Assembly (NCBI RefSeq): GCF_900104415.1
Contig: NZ_FMXR01000009.1
Span: 62,001-126,000, forward strand
Direction of reading: 5' to 3'
Length of the DNA: 64,000 nucleotides
Origin: Eubacterium oxidoreducens
GTDB lineage: Bacteria > Bacillota > Clostridia > Lachnospirales > Lachnospiraceae
Each line of letters begins with the position of its first letter. Positions within the stretch are counted from its first letter, which is position 1. The notes beneath the pieces are model-generated. The model was not told the DNA's origin and made no database searches. It was given only the letters and a program-made list of their open reading frames with translations. Of the stretch, positions 33,650 through 43,030 are shown piece by piece. Both the position numbers and the translations under genes were made by a program.

Positions 33650-34176
33650 CCGATTACATCAGTTGCAATTCGATTCATTGGAATCTCACGTTCTTCAAAC
33701 GTTTCCGTTGTTTCTCCAAATGCAGTTGCACCCACCGGAACAAAACCATCTGGAAGATTCAATTTTGCAACAAGAGCAGGATTCTGATTTAATGCAGCTA
33801 CAGCTCCATAAATATCAACACTTCCAAGTCCAAGATCAATTGCAGCAAGAGCCATATTATGAATAATCATTGCTGCATTTGCATAATGTACATTATTATT
33901 TCCCTGTGCATCTAACTGTGTTGAAACCACAATCAGTACCGGTGCTCCATACAACGGATGTTTTGAAGGATCTCCAAAGAACTTCGCTGCCGCCTGATCG
34001 ATTTCATCTAGTAACGCACGATCCTTAATTACCGTCAAGTGTATCGTATCGTACTTTGCCATTCCAACCGGTGCTGCCTGCGCTGCAAAGAGCACCTCCT
34101 GAATCTGCTCATCCGTCACCTTACCGGTATAACTTCTTACGGATTTTCTAATCTGAAATATTTTTTTTGTTTCCAT
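33646..34176 (-). CDS. Nitroreductase family FMN oxidoreductase
   Basis: A 176-residue flavoprotein of the nitroreductase fold. The N-terminal IRKSVRSYTGKVTDEQI is the FMN-phosphate-binding signature, AAQAAPVGMAKYDTIHLTVI follows, and GLGSVDIYG is the usual core segment. Substrate is unknown. I use the ATG at 34176 because AGGAGG is nine bases upstream; the TTG at 34182 is too close. Its stop codon lies inside the arm of repeat copy B, so the final residues could have been altered when the repeat arrived. Confidence 0.88.
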   Translation of the reverse strand: METKKIFQIRKSVRSYTGKVTDEQIQEVLFAAQAAPVGMAKYDTIHLTVIKDRALLDEIDQAAAKFFGDPSKHPLYGAPVLIVVSTQLDAQGNNNVHYANAAMIIHNMALAAIDLGLGSVDIYGAVAALNQNPALVAKLNLPDGFVPVGATAFGETTETFEEREIPMNRIATDVIG

Positions 34177-34200
34177 TGCCAAATACCTCCTACTTTATCT

Positions 34201-36780
34201 TTAAACTCCAATCGGTTTTCTACCGCAACACTGCTTATACTTCTTTCCACTTCCACATGGACACGGATCGTTTGGATAGATTTTAGCCTCTGCACGTTTC
34301 TTTGGTCCCTTTGCAACACTTTCTTCTTTATTTGTTCCGGTTACTTTCGCTACCTCTTCACGCTCTACCTTCTGCTCCACACGAACATGGAATAAAAGCC
34401 TTACCGTATCTTCCTGAATTGCTCCGGTCATTGCATCAAACATATCAAATCCTTGTATCTTGTATTCTACAACAGGATCTCTTTGTCCGTATGCCTGAAG
34501 GCCGATTCCTTGACGTAGCTGATCCATATCATCAATATGATCCATCCACTTACGATCAATCACTTTAAGAAGTACCACTCGTTCAAGTTCACGAACAGCC
34601 TCTTCTTCAGGGAATTCAGCTTCTTTTGCCTCATATGCTTTTACAGCCTGTTCTTTTAACATCTGCTTTAATTGACTTACATTCTTAACATCACGAACGG
34701 ACTCTTGGGTTACCGGCGCAAGCGGAATGATTGGATCAATAAGCATATTCAATTCTTTCAAATCCCAATCCGCCTTCTCAAGCTCTCCCGAAATACAACG
34801 ATCTACGCTATCTTCTACCGTATCCGTTATCATCTTGAAAATAACGTCTCGCATGCTCTCCCCATCTAACACCTTACGACGCTCAGCATAAATAATCTCT
34901 CTTTGATCATTCATTACCTGGTCATATTCAAGAAGATTCTTTCTAATTCCAAAATTATTACCTTCAATCTTCTTTTGTGCTTTTTCTATGGCACTTGTGA
35001 GCATCTTATGTTCAATCTGCTCTCCTTCCGGAACCCCGAGGGCATTAAACATCGTAACAAGCTTTTCTGAGCCAAAAAGACGCATCAAATCATCTTCCAG
35101 CGAAATATAGAATCTGGATTCTCCCGGGTCACCTTGTCGACCTGCACGACCGCGCAACTGATTATCAATACGACGTGATTCATGACGCTCCGTGCCGATA
35201 ATCTTAAGTCCGCCCATATCAATCACTTCCTGCGGAAGCTTAATATCCGTACCACGACCTGCCATATTCGTTGCAATCGTAACTGCTCCAACAGCTCCGG
35301 CATCTGCTACAATCTGCGCTTCCTGCTCATGGAATTTCGCATTCAATACATTGTGTGGTATTCCCTCTCTTTTAAGCATTGCACTTAAAAGCTCAGAAGT
35401 TTCGATTGTAATGGTACCAACCAAAACCGGTTGCCCTTTCTTATGAGCATTTATAATTTCCATAACCACGGCATTGAATTTTTCTTTTTTCGTCTTATAT
35501 ACAGCATCCTCAAGGTCTTTACGAAGAATTGGTTTATTCGTTGGAATCTCGATAACATCCATTCCATAAATATCACGAAATTCCTGTTCTTCTGTGAGCG
35601 CTGTACCTGTCATACCAGACTTCTTTTGGTATTTATTAAAGAAATTCTGAAATGTAATATTTGCAAGTGTCTTACTTTCTCGCTTTACTTTTACATGTTC
35701 TTTAGCTTCAATAGCCTGATGAAGTCCATCCGAATAACGACGTCCTGGCATGATACGTCCGGTAAATTCATCAACGATTAAAATTTCATCATCCTTCACA
35801 ACATAGTCCTGATCTTTAAACATCAGGTTATGTGCACGCAGTGCAAGAATAATATTGTGCTGAATTTCCAGATTCTCCGGATCTGCAAGGTTATCAATCT
35901 TAAAGAATCGCTCTACCTTCTTCACACCTTCTTGCGTCAGATTCACGACCTTGTCTTTCTCACTTACAATAAAGTCTCCGGTCTCTTCTTGTTCAATTCC
36001 CATGATTGCATCCATCTTGGAAAACTCCGGCATATCTTCACCACGAACAAGCTGCTTAGCCAAAATATCACAGGCTTCATACAACTTGGTAGACTTTCCA
36101 CTCTGTCCGGATATAATAAGCGGCGTTCTTGCCTCATCAATCAACACCGAGTCAACCTCATCGATGATTGCATAGAACAGTTCTCGTTGCACGAGCTGCT
36201 CCTTGTAAATAACCATATTATCTCTTAGATAATCAAATCCCAATTCATTATTCGTAACATAGGTAATATCACAATTATATGCTTCGCGTCTTTCTTCCGG
36301 TTCCATATCATTAAGAACGACACCAACCTTCAGACCAAGAAACTCATGAATCTGTCCCATCCACTCAGCATCACGCTTTGCCAGGTAATCATTGACCGTC
36401 ACAATATGAACACCCTTTCCTGCAAGCGCATTCAGATATGCCGGAAGAGTCGACACAAGCGTCTTACCTTCACCGGTCTTCATCTCCGCGATTCTTCCCT
36501 GATGAAGAACAATTCCGCCAATTAGCTGCACGCGAAAATGTTCCATATTAAGCACTCTTTTACCGGCTTCTCTTACTGTAGCAAATGCTTCCGGAAGCAA
36601 ATCATCTAAGCTCTCTCCATCCGCATAACGCTTCTTATACTCTTGCGTCTTTGCTCGAAGCTCCTCATCAGAAAGTTCCTGCATCTTCGGTCGTAATGCT
36701 TCAATCTTATCTACAATTGGTTTTACGCGCTTAAGTTCTCTCTGACTGTGAGTTCCGAATATTTTATCTGCCAAACCCAT
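34201..36780 (-). CDS. secA: Preprotein translocase ATPase SecA
   Basis: Motor of the Sec pathway. The 859-residue chain shows Walker A in [10 protein letters not shown] (about 102), the [14 protein letters not shown] Walker B region (about 208), the second nucleotide domain with [21 protein letters not shown], and a C-terminal SEC-C zinc motif [13 protein letters not shown]. All domains are complete. GAGGA precedes the ATG, and a promoter lies at 36861-36889. With lepB in the same window it forms part of the export machinery. Confidence 0.97.
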   Translation of the reverse strand: MGLADKIFGTHSQRELKRVKPIVDKIEALRPKMQELSDEELRAKTQEYKKRYADGESLDDLLPEAFATVREAGKRVLNMEHFRVQLIGGIVLHQGRIAEMKTGEGKTLVSTLPAYLNALAGKGVHIVTVNDYLAKRDAEWMGQIHEFLGLKVGVVLNDMEPEERREAYNCDITYVTNNELGFDYLRDNMVIYKEQLVQRELFYAIIDEVDSVLIDEARTPLIISGQSGKSTKLYEACDILAKQLVRGEDMPEFSKMDAIMGIEQEETGDFIVSEKDKVVNLTQEGVKKVERFFKIDNLADPENLEIQHNIILALRAHNLMFKDQDYVVKDDEILIVDEFTGRIMPGRRYSDGLHQAIEAKEHVKVKRESKTLANITFQNFFNKYQKKSGMTGTALTEEQEFRDIYGMDVIEIPTNKPILRKDLEDAVYKTKKEKFNAVVMEIINAHKKGQPVLVGTITIETSELLSAMLKREGIPHNVLNAKFHEQEAQIVADAGAVGAVTIATNMAGRGTDIKLPQEVIDMGGLKIIGTERHESRRIDNQLRGRAGRQGDPGESRFYISLEDDLMRLFGSEKLVTMFNALGVPEGEQIEHKMLTSAIEKAQKKIEGNNFGIRKNLLEYDQVMNDQREIIYAERRKVLDGESMRDVIFKMITDTVEDSVDRCISGELEKADWDLKELNMLIDPIIPLAPVTQESVRDVKNVSQLKQMLKEQAVKAYEAKEAEFPEEEAVRELERVVLLKVIDRKWMDHIDDMDQLRQGIGLQAYGQRDPVVEYKIQGFDMFDAMTGAIQEDTVRLLFHVRVEQKVEREEVAKVTGTNKEESVAKGPKKRAEAKIYPNDPCPCGSGKKYKQCCGRKPIGV

Positions 36781-36860
36781 TATTATTTCCTCATTCCCCC
36801 GACTTTTACTTTACGGCCGGGAAATCTTTCTTACATTATTTTTATCTTACACATTGAAAT

Positions 36861-36889
36861 ATTTTACCATTTTTACGTAATGGAAACAA
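36861..36889 (-). promoter_or_regulatory. Promoter of secA
   Basis: On the minus strand: TTGTTT, 17 bases, TAAAAT. The leader of about 75 bases contains a GC-rich hairpin (CCCCGAC with GGCCGGG region near 36797-36823) close to the ribosome site. Confidence 0.5.
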
Positions 36890-37018
36890 TACATCAAGCA
36901 ATGAAGGTTTTATGAACAATTTGTTAAGCATCCTTTTTGTTAAAGTTCATCTTATCTTTCAAATTGTTTACATAATTCAGACACTTTGTGATATATCTTA
37001 TTTTTTTCTATTTTCTTA

Positions 37019-37372
37019 TTGACTTTTCGTCAATAGAGTGATAATATTTAATCAACAAAAAGATAACAGTTTTTCGAAAGGAAGGTACGGACCACCAGAA
37101 ATAGTAATTTTTAAGTAACTATTTTTTTATCACCATCCATAAAAACATTAGTATTTGAGATTTGATAAGGAACCAAAGACACGAGTAAATATAAGAGTTG
37201 ATTCGTATAGGGAAATCATAATTGTCAGGGTAAACAAAAACAGGTTTTGGGTACTGATTAGAAAAAGGACGGATGAAGAAAGAATGAGGTACATAGTCCA
37301 ATGGATTTAGGACAAAGCGACTGAAAGCCATCGCATTTACCAGGTTAGGTGCGGTGGCTTTCATATTGTTTT
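37019..37372 (+). ncRNA. Candidate noncoding transcript
   Basis: Promoter-like TTGACT, 17 bases, TAATAT (37019-37047) would start a transcript near 37054. It could stop at the weak hairpin 37099-37128 (about 75 bases) or run to the 13-bp stem at 37323-37362 followed by ATATTGTTTT (about 315 bases). The interior has many purine-rich single-stranded-looking segments and no open frame with a ribosome site. I tested it mentally against 6S, tmRNA, SRP, RNase P and common riboswitch cores and found no match. Confidence 0.4.
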
Positions 37373-37390
37373 ACCACCACTATTCTTAAT

Positions 37391-37430
37391 CTTCACATAC
37401 TTTTCATATAGTAAACATGAATCATTCATG
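37391..37430 (+). promoter_or_regulatory. Promoter and palindrome before lipoprotein gene
   Basis: CTTCACAT, eight bases, then TATAGT, as at htrA; no normal -35. A 15-base palindrome, CATGAAT-C-ATTCATG (37416-37430), covers the expected start point and could be an operator. Confidence 0.5.
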
Positions 37431-37483
37431 CTCCATAGATATGATATTGTTATCAAATATATATATCAAAGGAGATCATTGAA

Positions 37484-38128
37484 ATGAGACGGAAAAAATT
37501 ATTAGCACTTGGAATCTGTGCAATGCTCGGAGCAGCTGCCTTAACCGGCTGTTCATCTACCACAACACAAACCAGCACCAGCGAAGCGACTGAGAGTACA
37601 ACAAGCAGCACAGATGAAGCAACCGGAGAACAAATAACCGGTCAAATTACAGAAATTGATGGTAATACCATCACCATAGCCTTAATCGAAACACCTTCCG
37701 GAAAAGGTGGCGGCGAAAAGCCTTCCGAAGACTCTTCTTCCGATTCCTCTTCGGATTCTTCTTCATCCGAAGATAGTGCTCCATCCGGTGAAGCACCTTC
37801 CGGTGAAAAGCCTTCTGATGATTCTTCGGATTCATCCGATAGTCAGCAGCCAGAAAAAGGTGAAATGGAAGTCACCCTAACCGGAGAAACACAGACTATC
37901 GAAGTCACAGATGATGTAACAATCCAGATTAGTTCTGATGGAGAAAATACCGAAGGTTCCGTATCCGATCTGGCCGTTGACGATATTATCACCGTAACCA
38001 TGGATGGAGATACCGTTGTATCCATTACCGAAGGTATGGGCGGCAACAGCAGAGGCGGACAAAAGCCGGAAAACGCAGCGGATTCTTCCACCGAAACCGA
38101 CTCAACCACTTCTGACTCAGAAGAATAA
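37484..38128 (+). CDS. Lipoprotein with Ser/Asp-rich insert, unknown function
   Basis: A 214-residue secreted protein with a lipobox (AALTGC, cysteine at about 23). A small beta-rich domain of DUF5666-like appearance seems to be split: GEQITGQITEIDGNTITIAL comes before, and EVTLTGETQTIEVTDDVTIQI comes after, a Ser/Asp/Glu/Pro-rich insert (about residues 85-128). Tail residues are also Ser/Thr/Asp-rich. I do not know its function. AAAGGAG precedes the ATG. It is monocistronic, between its own promoter and a strong terminator. Confidence 0.75.
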   Translation: MRRKKLLALGICAMLGAAALTGCSSTTTQTSTSEATESTTSSTDEATGEQITGQITEIDGNTITIALIETPSGKGGGEKPSEDSSSDSSSDSSSSEDSAPSGEAPSGEKPSDDSSDSSDSQQPEKGEMEVTLTGETQTIEVTDDVTIQISSDGENTEGSVSDLAVDDIITVTMDGDTVVSITEGMGGNSRGGQKPENAADSSTETDSTTSDSEE

Positions 38129-38176
38129 AAAGACACAGGGGTCTGATGCATATTGCACCAGACCCCTGTGTCTTTT
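38128..38176. terminator. Strong bidirectional terminator
   Basis: A perfect 18-bp stem (38128-38145 with 38159-38176) between the convergent lipoprotein and glmM genes, with A/T-rich ends on both strands. Its first base overlaps the lipoprotein stop codon. Confidence 0.92.
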
Positions 38177-39530
38177 ATACTGCATGACCTTTTTCTTTAA
38201 TCACAGCAATAACTTCGTCTACATACTTTTCACAGATTTCTTGCGTTCCCGCTTCAACCATCACTCGAATAACAGGCTCTGTTCCACTCTCTCTTACAAG
38301 AATACGTCCATCGTCACCAAGTTTTTTTGCAACTGCCTCAACAGAAGCTTTCACATCCGGATCATTTTGCGCTTCTGGCTTAGAATGCACACGTACATTC
38401 TTTAGCACTTGCGGATAAATAACAACCGGCGAAGTCAATTTACTAAGTGGCATCTTTTTCTCAATTACAACTTCCATTAACTTAATGGCCGTCAAGATAC
38501 CATCGCCTGTGGTTGCATATTTGCTGAAAATAATATGTCCCGATTGCTCACCACCAATACGATGACCGTTATTCACCATACTTTCATAGACATACTTATC
38601 TCCAACTTTCGTCTTATCATAATCAATCCCGGCCTCATCAAAAGCTTTATACAATCCAAAGTTCGACATAACCGTCGTAACTACCGTATTATTAATGAGC
38701 TTGCCACGGTCTTTTAAATACATTCCATATACATACAAAATAAGATCGCCGTTCACGACATCTCCATTTTCATCAACTGCAATACACCGATCGGCATCCC
38801 CATCAAAAGCAAATCCTATATCAAGATGCTCCGCCTTCACAAGTGCCTGTAATTTCTCGATATGCGTAGAACCACAATCCATGTTGATATTGGTTCCATC
38901 CGGCGAATTATTAATCACATAAGTCTTAGCACCTAGTGCGTCAAATACATTTTTAGCAAGCATCCATGCGCTTCCATTTGCACAGTCTAGTCCCACTCTC
39001 ATATTCTTATAAGAACGGGTAGCAAGTGAAATTAAATACCCCGTATAACGATTACGACCCGCAGCATAATCTACCGTACGTCCGATATCTCCTCGTGTAG
39101 CAAGGGGAAGTTCCGGAACATCTCCATCAAGATACTCTTCAATCTTAAGGATTGTCTCTTCATCCATCTTCTCGCCTTTACCATTAATCAACTTAATTCC
39201 GTTGTCATAAAATGGATTATGACTCGCAGAAATCATAATTCCACAATCAAAATCATCGGTTCTAACTACGTATGACACACTTGGTGTTGTCGTTACATGA
39301 AGAAGATAGGCATCCGCTCCGGACGCAGTAATTCCGGCAGAAAGTGCATACTCAAACATGTAGCTTGAACGTCTCGTATCCTTACCGATTACGACTGTAC
39401 ACTTCTCTCCTTCCGGCTTATCTTTTCCATAGTACCAACCAATAAAACGACCAACTTTATATGCATGATCTACCGTCAAACTTACATTGGCTTCGCCTCG
39501 AAATCCATCAGTGCCAAAGTATTTTCCCAT
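38175..39530 (-). CDS. glmM: Phosphoglucosamine mutase
   Basis: Converts glucosamine-6-phosphate to glucosamine-1-phosphate for UDP-GlcNAc and cell-wall synthesis. The start GKYFGTDGFRG is diagnostic of GlmM. The phosphoserine loop MISASHNPFYDNG is near residue 98, the metal-binding DGDADR near 240, and the sugar/phosphate loop RESGTEPVIRV near the C-terminus. 451 residues is standard. GGAGG precedes the start; an extended -10 (TGTGC-TATACT) at 39566-39576 is its likely promoter. Confidence 0.96.
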   Translation of the reverse strand: MGKYFGTDGFRGEANVSLTVDHAYKVGRFIGWYYGKDKPEGEKCTVVIGKDTRRSSYMFEYALSAGITASGADAYLLHVTTTPSVSYVVRTDDFDCGIMISASHNPFYDNGIKLINGKGEKMDEETILKIEEYLDGDVPELPLATRGDIGRTVDYAAGRNRYTGYLISLATRSYKNMRVGLDCANGSAWMLAKNVFDALGAKTYVINNSPDGTNINMDCGSTHIEKLQALVKAEHLDIGFAFDGDADRCIAVDENGDVVNGDLILYVYGMYLKDRGKLINNTVVTTVMSNFGLYKAFDEAGIDYDKTKVGDKYVYESMVNNGHRIGGEQSGHIIFSKYATTGDGILTAIKLMEVVIEKKMPLSKLTSPVVIYPQVLKNVRVHSKPEAQNDPDVKASVEAVAKKLGDDGRILVRESGTEPVIRVMVEAGTQEICEKYVDEVIAVIKEKGHAV

Positions 39531-39565
39531 AACATTGATCCTCCAATCGCTTTTAAACTAGACTC

Positions 39566-39576
39566 AGTATAGCACA
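39566..39576 (-). promoter_or_regulatory. Extended -10 promoter of glmM
   Basis: On the minus strand TGTGC-TATACT with no good -35. The leader to the ATG at 39530 is about 30 bases. Confidence 0.5.
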
Positions 39577-39592
39577 TCCCCCACTTTTATGT

Positions 39593-39598
39593 TATATT
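39593..39598 (+). promoter_or_regulatory. -10 box of azlCD
   Basis: TATATT ends seven bases before the azlC ATG at 39606, so the transcript would start at or next to the start codon. No convincing -35 and no ribosome site were found. Confidence 0.35.
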
Positions 39599-39605
39599 TT
39601 TTATC

Positions 39606-40322
39606 ATGAGTAATAAAAGAATTATGTTTAAAAAAGGAATGAAAGACGGCATGCCGGTGTGTATCGGTTATCTTGCAGTCTCCTTTACACTTGGGATTGT
39701 TGCTCGCAAGGCCGGGATCTCACCTGTTCCGGCAACCATCATGAGTCTTACCAATCTTACAAGTGCCGGAGAATTTGCAGCAATTTCGCTGATTGCCGGT
39801 GGTGCCGCTTATATCGAGCTTGCCCTGACACAGCTTATCATCAACCTTAGATACATGCTGATGTCCTGTGCATTATCACAAAAAGTAGACCCCAATCTGC
39901 CACTTCGCCATCGCCTCTTGATTGGCGTTGGTATTACCGATGAAATCTTCGGTCTTGCAATAACCAGACAAGACCTTTTATCCCCTAGTTATTTCTATGG
40001 GATTATGGCAGTTGCGGTTCCCGGCTGGACCCTTGGAACCGCTTTTGGCGCTTACCTTGGAGGACTTTTGCCAACTTCTGTGCTTACGGCACTTTCCGTT
40101 GCCTTATATGGAATGTTTATTTCCATCATTATTCCGGCCGCCAAGGAGAACAAAATCATTTTGGGATTGGAAATTATTTCTATGGGCGCAAGTTATGCAT
40201 TTTCTGTTATTCCAGGACTAAAAAGTCTCTCAGAAGGACTTCGCATAACGATTCTGACAGCTGCTATTGCCGGTATTGCTGCTGTGATGTTCCCACGAAA
40301 GGAGGAACCGGAAGATGCATGA
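39606..40322 (+). CDS. azlC: Branched-chain amino acid exporter, large subunit AzlC
   Basis: A 238-residue membrane protein with about six to seven helices. The family segments DGMPVCIGYLAVSFTLGIVA and TNLTSAGEFAAISLI, and the NLRYMLMSCALS loop, are present. With AzlD it exports branched-chain amino acids. No Shine-Dalgarno box precedes the ATG at 39606. An internal ATG at 39624 is possible but also lacks a box. The 3' end overlaps azlD by eight bases. Confidence 0.9.
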   Translation: MSNKRIMFKKGMKDGMPVCIGYLAVSFTLGIVARKAGISPVPATIMSLTNLTSAGEFAAISLIAGGAAYIELALTQLIINLRYMLMSCALSQKVDPNLPLRHRLLIGVGITDEIFGLAITRQDLLSPSYFYGIMAVAVPGWTLGTAFGAYLGGLLPTSVLTALSVALYGMFISIIIPAAKENKIILGLEIISMGASYAFSVIPGLKSLSEGLRITILTAAIAGIAAVMFPRKEEPEDA

Positions 40323-40620
40323 TATTATTATTTACATTGCTGTCATGGCGGGCGTCACCTACCTGATTCGTGTTCTTCCGCTCACTTTGATTCGGCGAAA
40401 GATTACCAATGTAACGCTTCGCTCCTTTTTGTATTATGTACCATATGTTACCTTGTCGGTTATGACATTTCCGGCAATCCTAAAAGCAACCGGAAACACC
40501 TATTCCGGGCTGGCCGCTTTGGTTGTCTGTGTCATTCTCGCATGGCGTGGTCTCAGTCTTTCTATTGTGGCTTTAAGTGCTTGTGTTGCAGTATTTGTAC
40601 TTAATTTGATTTTGCTATAA
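40315..40620 (+). CDS. azlD: Branched-chain amino acid exporter, small subunit AzlD
   Basis: A 101-residue protein with three to four hydrophobic segments (IIIYIAVMAGVTYLIRVLPL, FLYYVPYVTLSVMTFPAI, LAALVVCVILAW, and the C-terminus). TYLIRVLPLTL and YVPYVTLSVMTFPA are typical of AzlD. It starts inside azlC, after AAAGGAGG, so the two are translationally coupled. Confidence 0.9.
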   Translation: MHDIIIYIAVMAGVTYLIRVLPLTLIRRKITNVTLRSFLYYVPYVTLSVMTFPAILKATGNTYSGLAALVVCVILAWRGLSLSIVALSACVAVFVLNLILL

Positions 40621-40632
40621 CGATTCATCAAA

Positions 40633-40661
40633 TTATCACAAATAATTGTTAGACTTATATC
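40633..40661 (+). promoter_or_regulatory. Possible promoter of foldase lipoprotein
   Basis: TTATCA, 17 bases, TATATC. It is a weak match, and read-through from azlD is possible because no terminator separates them. Confidence 0.3.
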
Positions 40662-40717
40662 GCTTAGCACCGTTAGAACACACAATTACATATTTGACTA
40701 ATTAGGAGGAAAACATT

Positions 40718-41809
40718 TTGAAAAAAAAATACTTACTGCTGACACTGATTGTTCCATTTGTCGTTACCGGTTGTTCCACTTCTGAATCTTCATCCGTCTC
40801 AGATGTCGAGATCTCCGATGATGCGATTGTAACCGAAGATGGCGCTGTCGTTCTTGGTGATTATAGTTCTTTAGAAGGCACAAAAGAAATCACGACCGTA
40901 ACGGATGACGACATAGAAAGTGAGATTGAAAGCACGCTTGCCGATGAAGCGCAATATACGGATGTCACTCGTGCTATCAAAACCGGAGACTATGTCACCT
41001 TATATATGACCGCCACAATCGACGGCGATGAATTATACGAATTCACACAAGAGGATGGCGGCTATGAAGTTGTTGCCGGAGACGAATCCTTCGGTTCTGA
41101 AATTGACGATAAATTAATCGGTTCAAAGGTTGGCGACGAATTCTCTATCACCGTAACTTATGATGATGACTTTGACGATTCTGACCTGGCCGGCAATACT
41201 GTCGATTATCAGATTGAAATCGGCGCAGTTCAAGAAGAAGAGATTCCGGAGCTGACAGATGAGTATGTAAAAGAGAATTTTGGTTATGACACCGTTGACG
41301 AATACAAAGAGTCGGTTCGCGAATCCCTCGAAGAATCCAACGAAGCCAACAGTGTATATTCACTTGGTATCGATCTTATTTCTCAGGTTACGGAAGCTTC
41401 TACCATCGAATATTATTCGGATGAGCTTTACGAAGAACAAGAAGAACTTGTCAACTCTAATTATGAAAGCTACATGGAACTGTTTGGCGCATCCTCTGTA
41501 GAGGAAATCTATGAAATGTTTGATATGACACAAGATGACGTCGATCAGGAAATTATGGATTCCGTTTATACAATTATTGTTGTAAATGCAATTGCTCAAG
41601 TTGAAGGTATTGAGATCTCTGAGGACGACTTTGATACGGAGGCGCAGGCACTCGCTGAATCGTGGGATTATGAATCGCTTGAAGATTTAGAGGCAGATTA
41701 TACGGAAGATGAAATTATGTATTACCTTCTTAAAAATCGTGTTATTGATTTATTAATCAGCAACGCAACGGTCACTGAAGTTGAAGCTTCCGATGACGAA
41801 GAAGAATAA
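40718..41809 (+). CDS. Lipoprotein trigger-factor-like foldase
   Basis: A 363-residue protein built like trigger factor without its ribosome-binding domain. A signal peptide with lipobox (VVTGC, cysteine about 19) is followed by an FKBP-type prolyl isomerase domain (about 75-175: KTGDYVTLYM, LIGSKVGDEFSITV) and the trigger-factor arm (EIPELTDEYVKENFGYDTVDEYK onward). It would act outside the membrane as a foldase or chaperone. It starts with TTG, eight bases after AGGAGG. Very acidic, rich in D/E. Monocistronic, or following azlD. Confidence 0.85.
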   Translation: MKKKYLLLTLIVPFVVTGCSTSESSSVSDVEISDDAIVTEDGAVVLGDYSSLEGTKEITTVTDDDIESEIESTLADEAQYTDVTRAIKTGDYVTLYMTATIDGDELYEFTQEDGGYEVVAGDESFGSEIDDKLIGSKVGDEFSITVTYDDDFDDSDLAGNTVDYQIEIGAVQEEEIPELTDEYVKENFGYDTVDEYKESVRESLEESNEANSVYSLGIDLISQVTEASTIEYYSDELYEEQEELVNSNYESYMELFGASSVEEIYEMFDMTQDDVDQEIMDSVYTIIVVNAIAQVEGIEISEDDFDTEAQALAESWDYESLEDLEADYTEDEIMYYLLKNRVIDLLISNATVTEVEASDDEEE

Positions 41810-41831
41810 GATTCACTTCTTAAGCTAAAAT

Positions 41832-41872
41832 AAAAATTGCTATCCTCTCTTAGATAGGATAGCAATTTTTTT
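41832..41872. terminator. Bidirectional terminator
   Basis: A perfect 15-bp stem (41832-41846 with 41856-41870) with T residues on both sides. It separates the foldase gene (+) from the methyltransferase gene (-). Confidence 0.92.
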
Positions 41873-41887
41873 ATCGTTCATAGCCGG

Positions 41888-43030
41888 CTAAAGCAACTTT
41901 TCTTCTTTTAAAAGCGTATACAAAGTCGGCTCTAAAGAAAACATTCTCATCAGTTCTTCTACTTCTGATAGCACTTCTCTTTTGTGCTGCTTTGTCAGAT
42001 TACTTTTCGCTGCACGGATTAAAATATTCTTTGGAGTATGCGTAAAATCAACAAACTCAAGAACCTGCGTTTTATAGCCACATGCCTGAAGCAAATTGGC
42101 ACGTATTGCATCCGTATATAAAGCAGCCGTTCTTTCCTTTATCAAACCATATCTCTCCACAATTCCAAGACTTTCACTGTGAAGCTGACCATTCAACTCA
42201 TGCTGACAACAAGGAACGCTAATCACATTTTCAGCACCCCAACGAATAGCATGAAACATCGCATAATCTGTAGCCGTGTCACAGGCATGAAGCGTAATCA
42301 CAAGATCTACCGGTTCTTCTTTTTCATAAGTACTTATATCTCCTACTTGAAAATGTAGATGCTCATAGCCATACTTTTTCGCTGTCGCATTGCATTTTGC
42401 AATCACATCTTTCTTAAGATCGAGCCCCACCATGGAAACCTCCATCTCAAGAATCGTTGTCAGATAATAATACACTACAAAAGTCAAATAGGATTTGCCG
42501 CACCCAAAATCAACAATATTCCATCTCTTATTCGGAGATTTTCGAACCAGCTCATCAATAAATTGCAAAAACTTATTAATCTGACGGTATTTGTCATACA
42601 TACTCTGTACAACCTTACCTTCTTTTGTAAAGATTCCCATATCAACCAGCGCCTCAACGCGTGTTCCCTCCGGTATGAGATAATTCTTCTTTCGATTCGG
42701 CTCATTCACTTTAACTGCACCTACTGCTGCACTTTTTCCATATAATATGGTTCCCTTTTTCGTAATTTTTACACGATACTCTGTCTGTTTTGACCATGCA
42801 TGAAGCTGCTGCAGCCCCTCTTCCATCAATTGCAGACACACCTGAGCACCGCTCATACATCCGACGGTCTCATGAAAGGCTTGTTTTTGTGTGAATTTTT
42901 CAATAAAATATCCATCCTCTTGTCTTGTCAAAGTTACCTTGCGATATTCACTCCCTTTAGGATTACTTAGGGTCACTTTTTGAATATCTTGTTCAAATAT
43001 ATTTTTCAACCGTTCATATAATTCACTCAT
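41888..43030 (-). CDS. Class I SAM-dependent methyltransferase
   Basis: A 380-residue cytoplasmic protein. The C-terminal half is a Rossmann methyltransferase domain with VDFGCGKSYLT (about 172) binding SAM, VGLDLKKDV as motif II, and VITLHACDTATDYAMFHA. It resembles the Methyltransf_32 group; the substrate is unknown. The N-terminal 150 residues are not recognised. The ATG at 43030 overlaps the end of the glycosyltransferase gene (ATGAGTGA), and I prefer it to a TTG at 43051. Last gene of the c-di-GMP operon. Confidence 0.85.
   Translation of the reverse strand: MSELYERLKNIFEQDIQKVTLSNPKGSEYRKVTLTRQEDGYFIEKFTQKQAFHETVGCMSGAQVCLQLMEEGLQQLHAWSKQTEYRVKITKKGTILYGKSAAVGAVKVNEPNRKKNYLIPEGTRVEALVDMGIFTKEGKVVQSMYDKYRQINKFLQFIDELVRKSPNKRWNIVDFGCGKSYLTFVVYYYLTTILEMEVSMVGLDLKKDVIAKCNATAKKYGYEHLHFQVGDISTYEKEEPVDLVITLHACDTATDYAMFHAIRWGAENVISVPCCQHELNGQLHSESLGIVERYGLIKERTAALYTDAIRANLLQACGYKTQVLEFVDFTHTPKNILIRAAKSNLTKQHKREVLSEVEELMRMFSLEPTLYTLLKEEKLL

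Larger units (their letters stand above)
36890..37483. other. Long stretch without genes; possible RNA
   Basis: About 590 bases without a credible coding region; the minus-strand frame at 37119-37364 has no ribosome site and an unnatural composition. On the plus strand it holds a promoter-like pair (37019-37047), an AT-rich hairpin with a T-run (37099-37128), a purine-rich conserved-looking section, and a strong 13-bp stem (37323-37335 with 37350-37362). The last part holds the promoter of the lipoprotein gene and a 15-base palindrome at 37416-37430. Confidence 0.6.

Noticed and set aside
37119-37364. Minus-strand 81-residue open frame between secA and the lipoprotein gene.
   Set aside because: No ribosome site, unnatural composition, and it overlaps a strong hairpin on the other strand.
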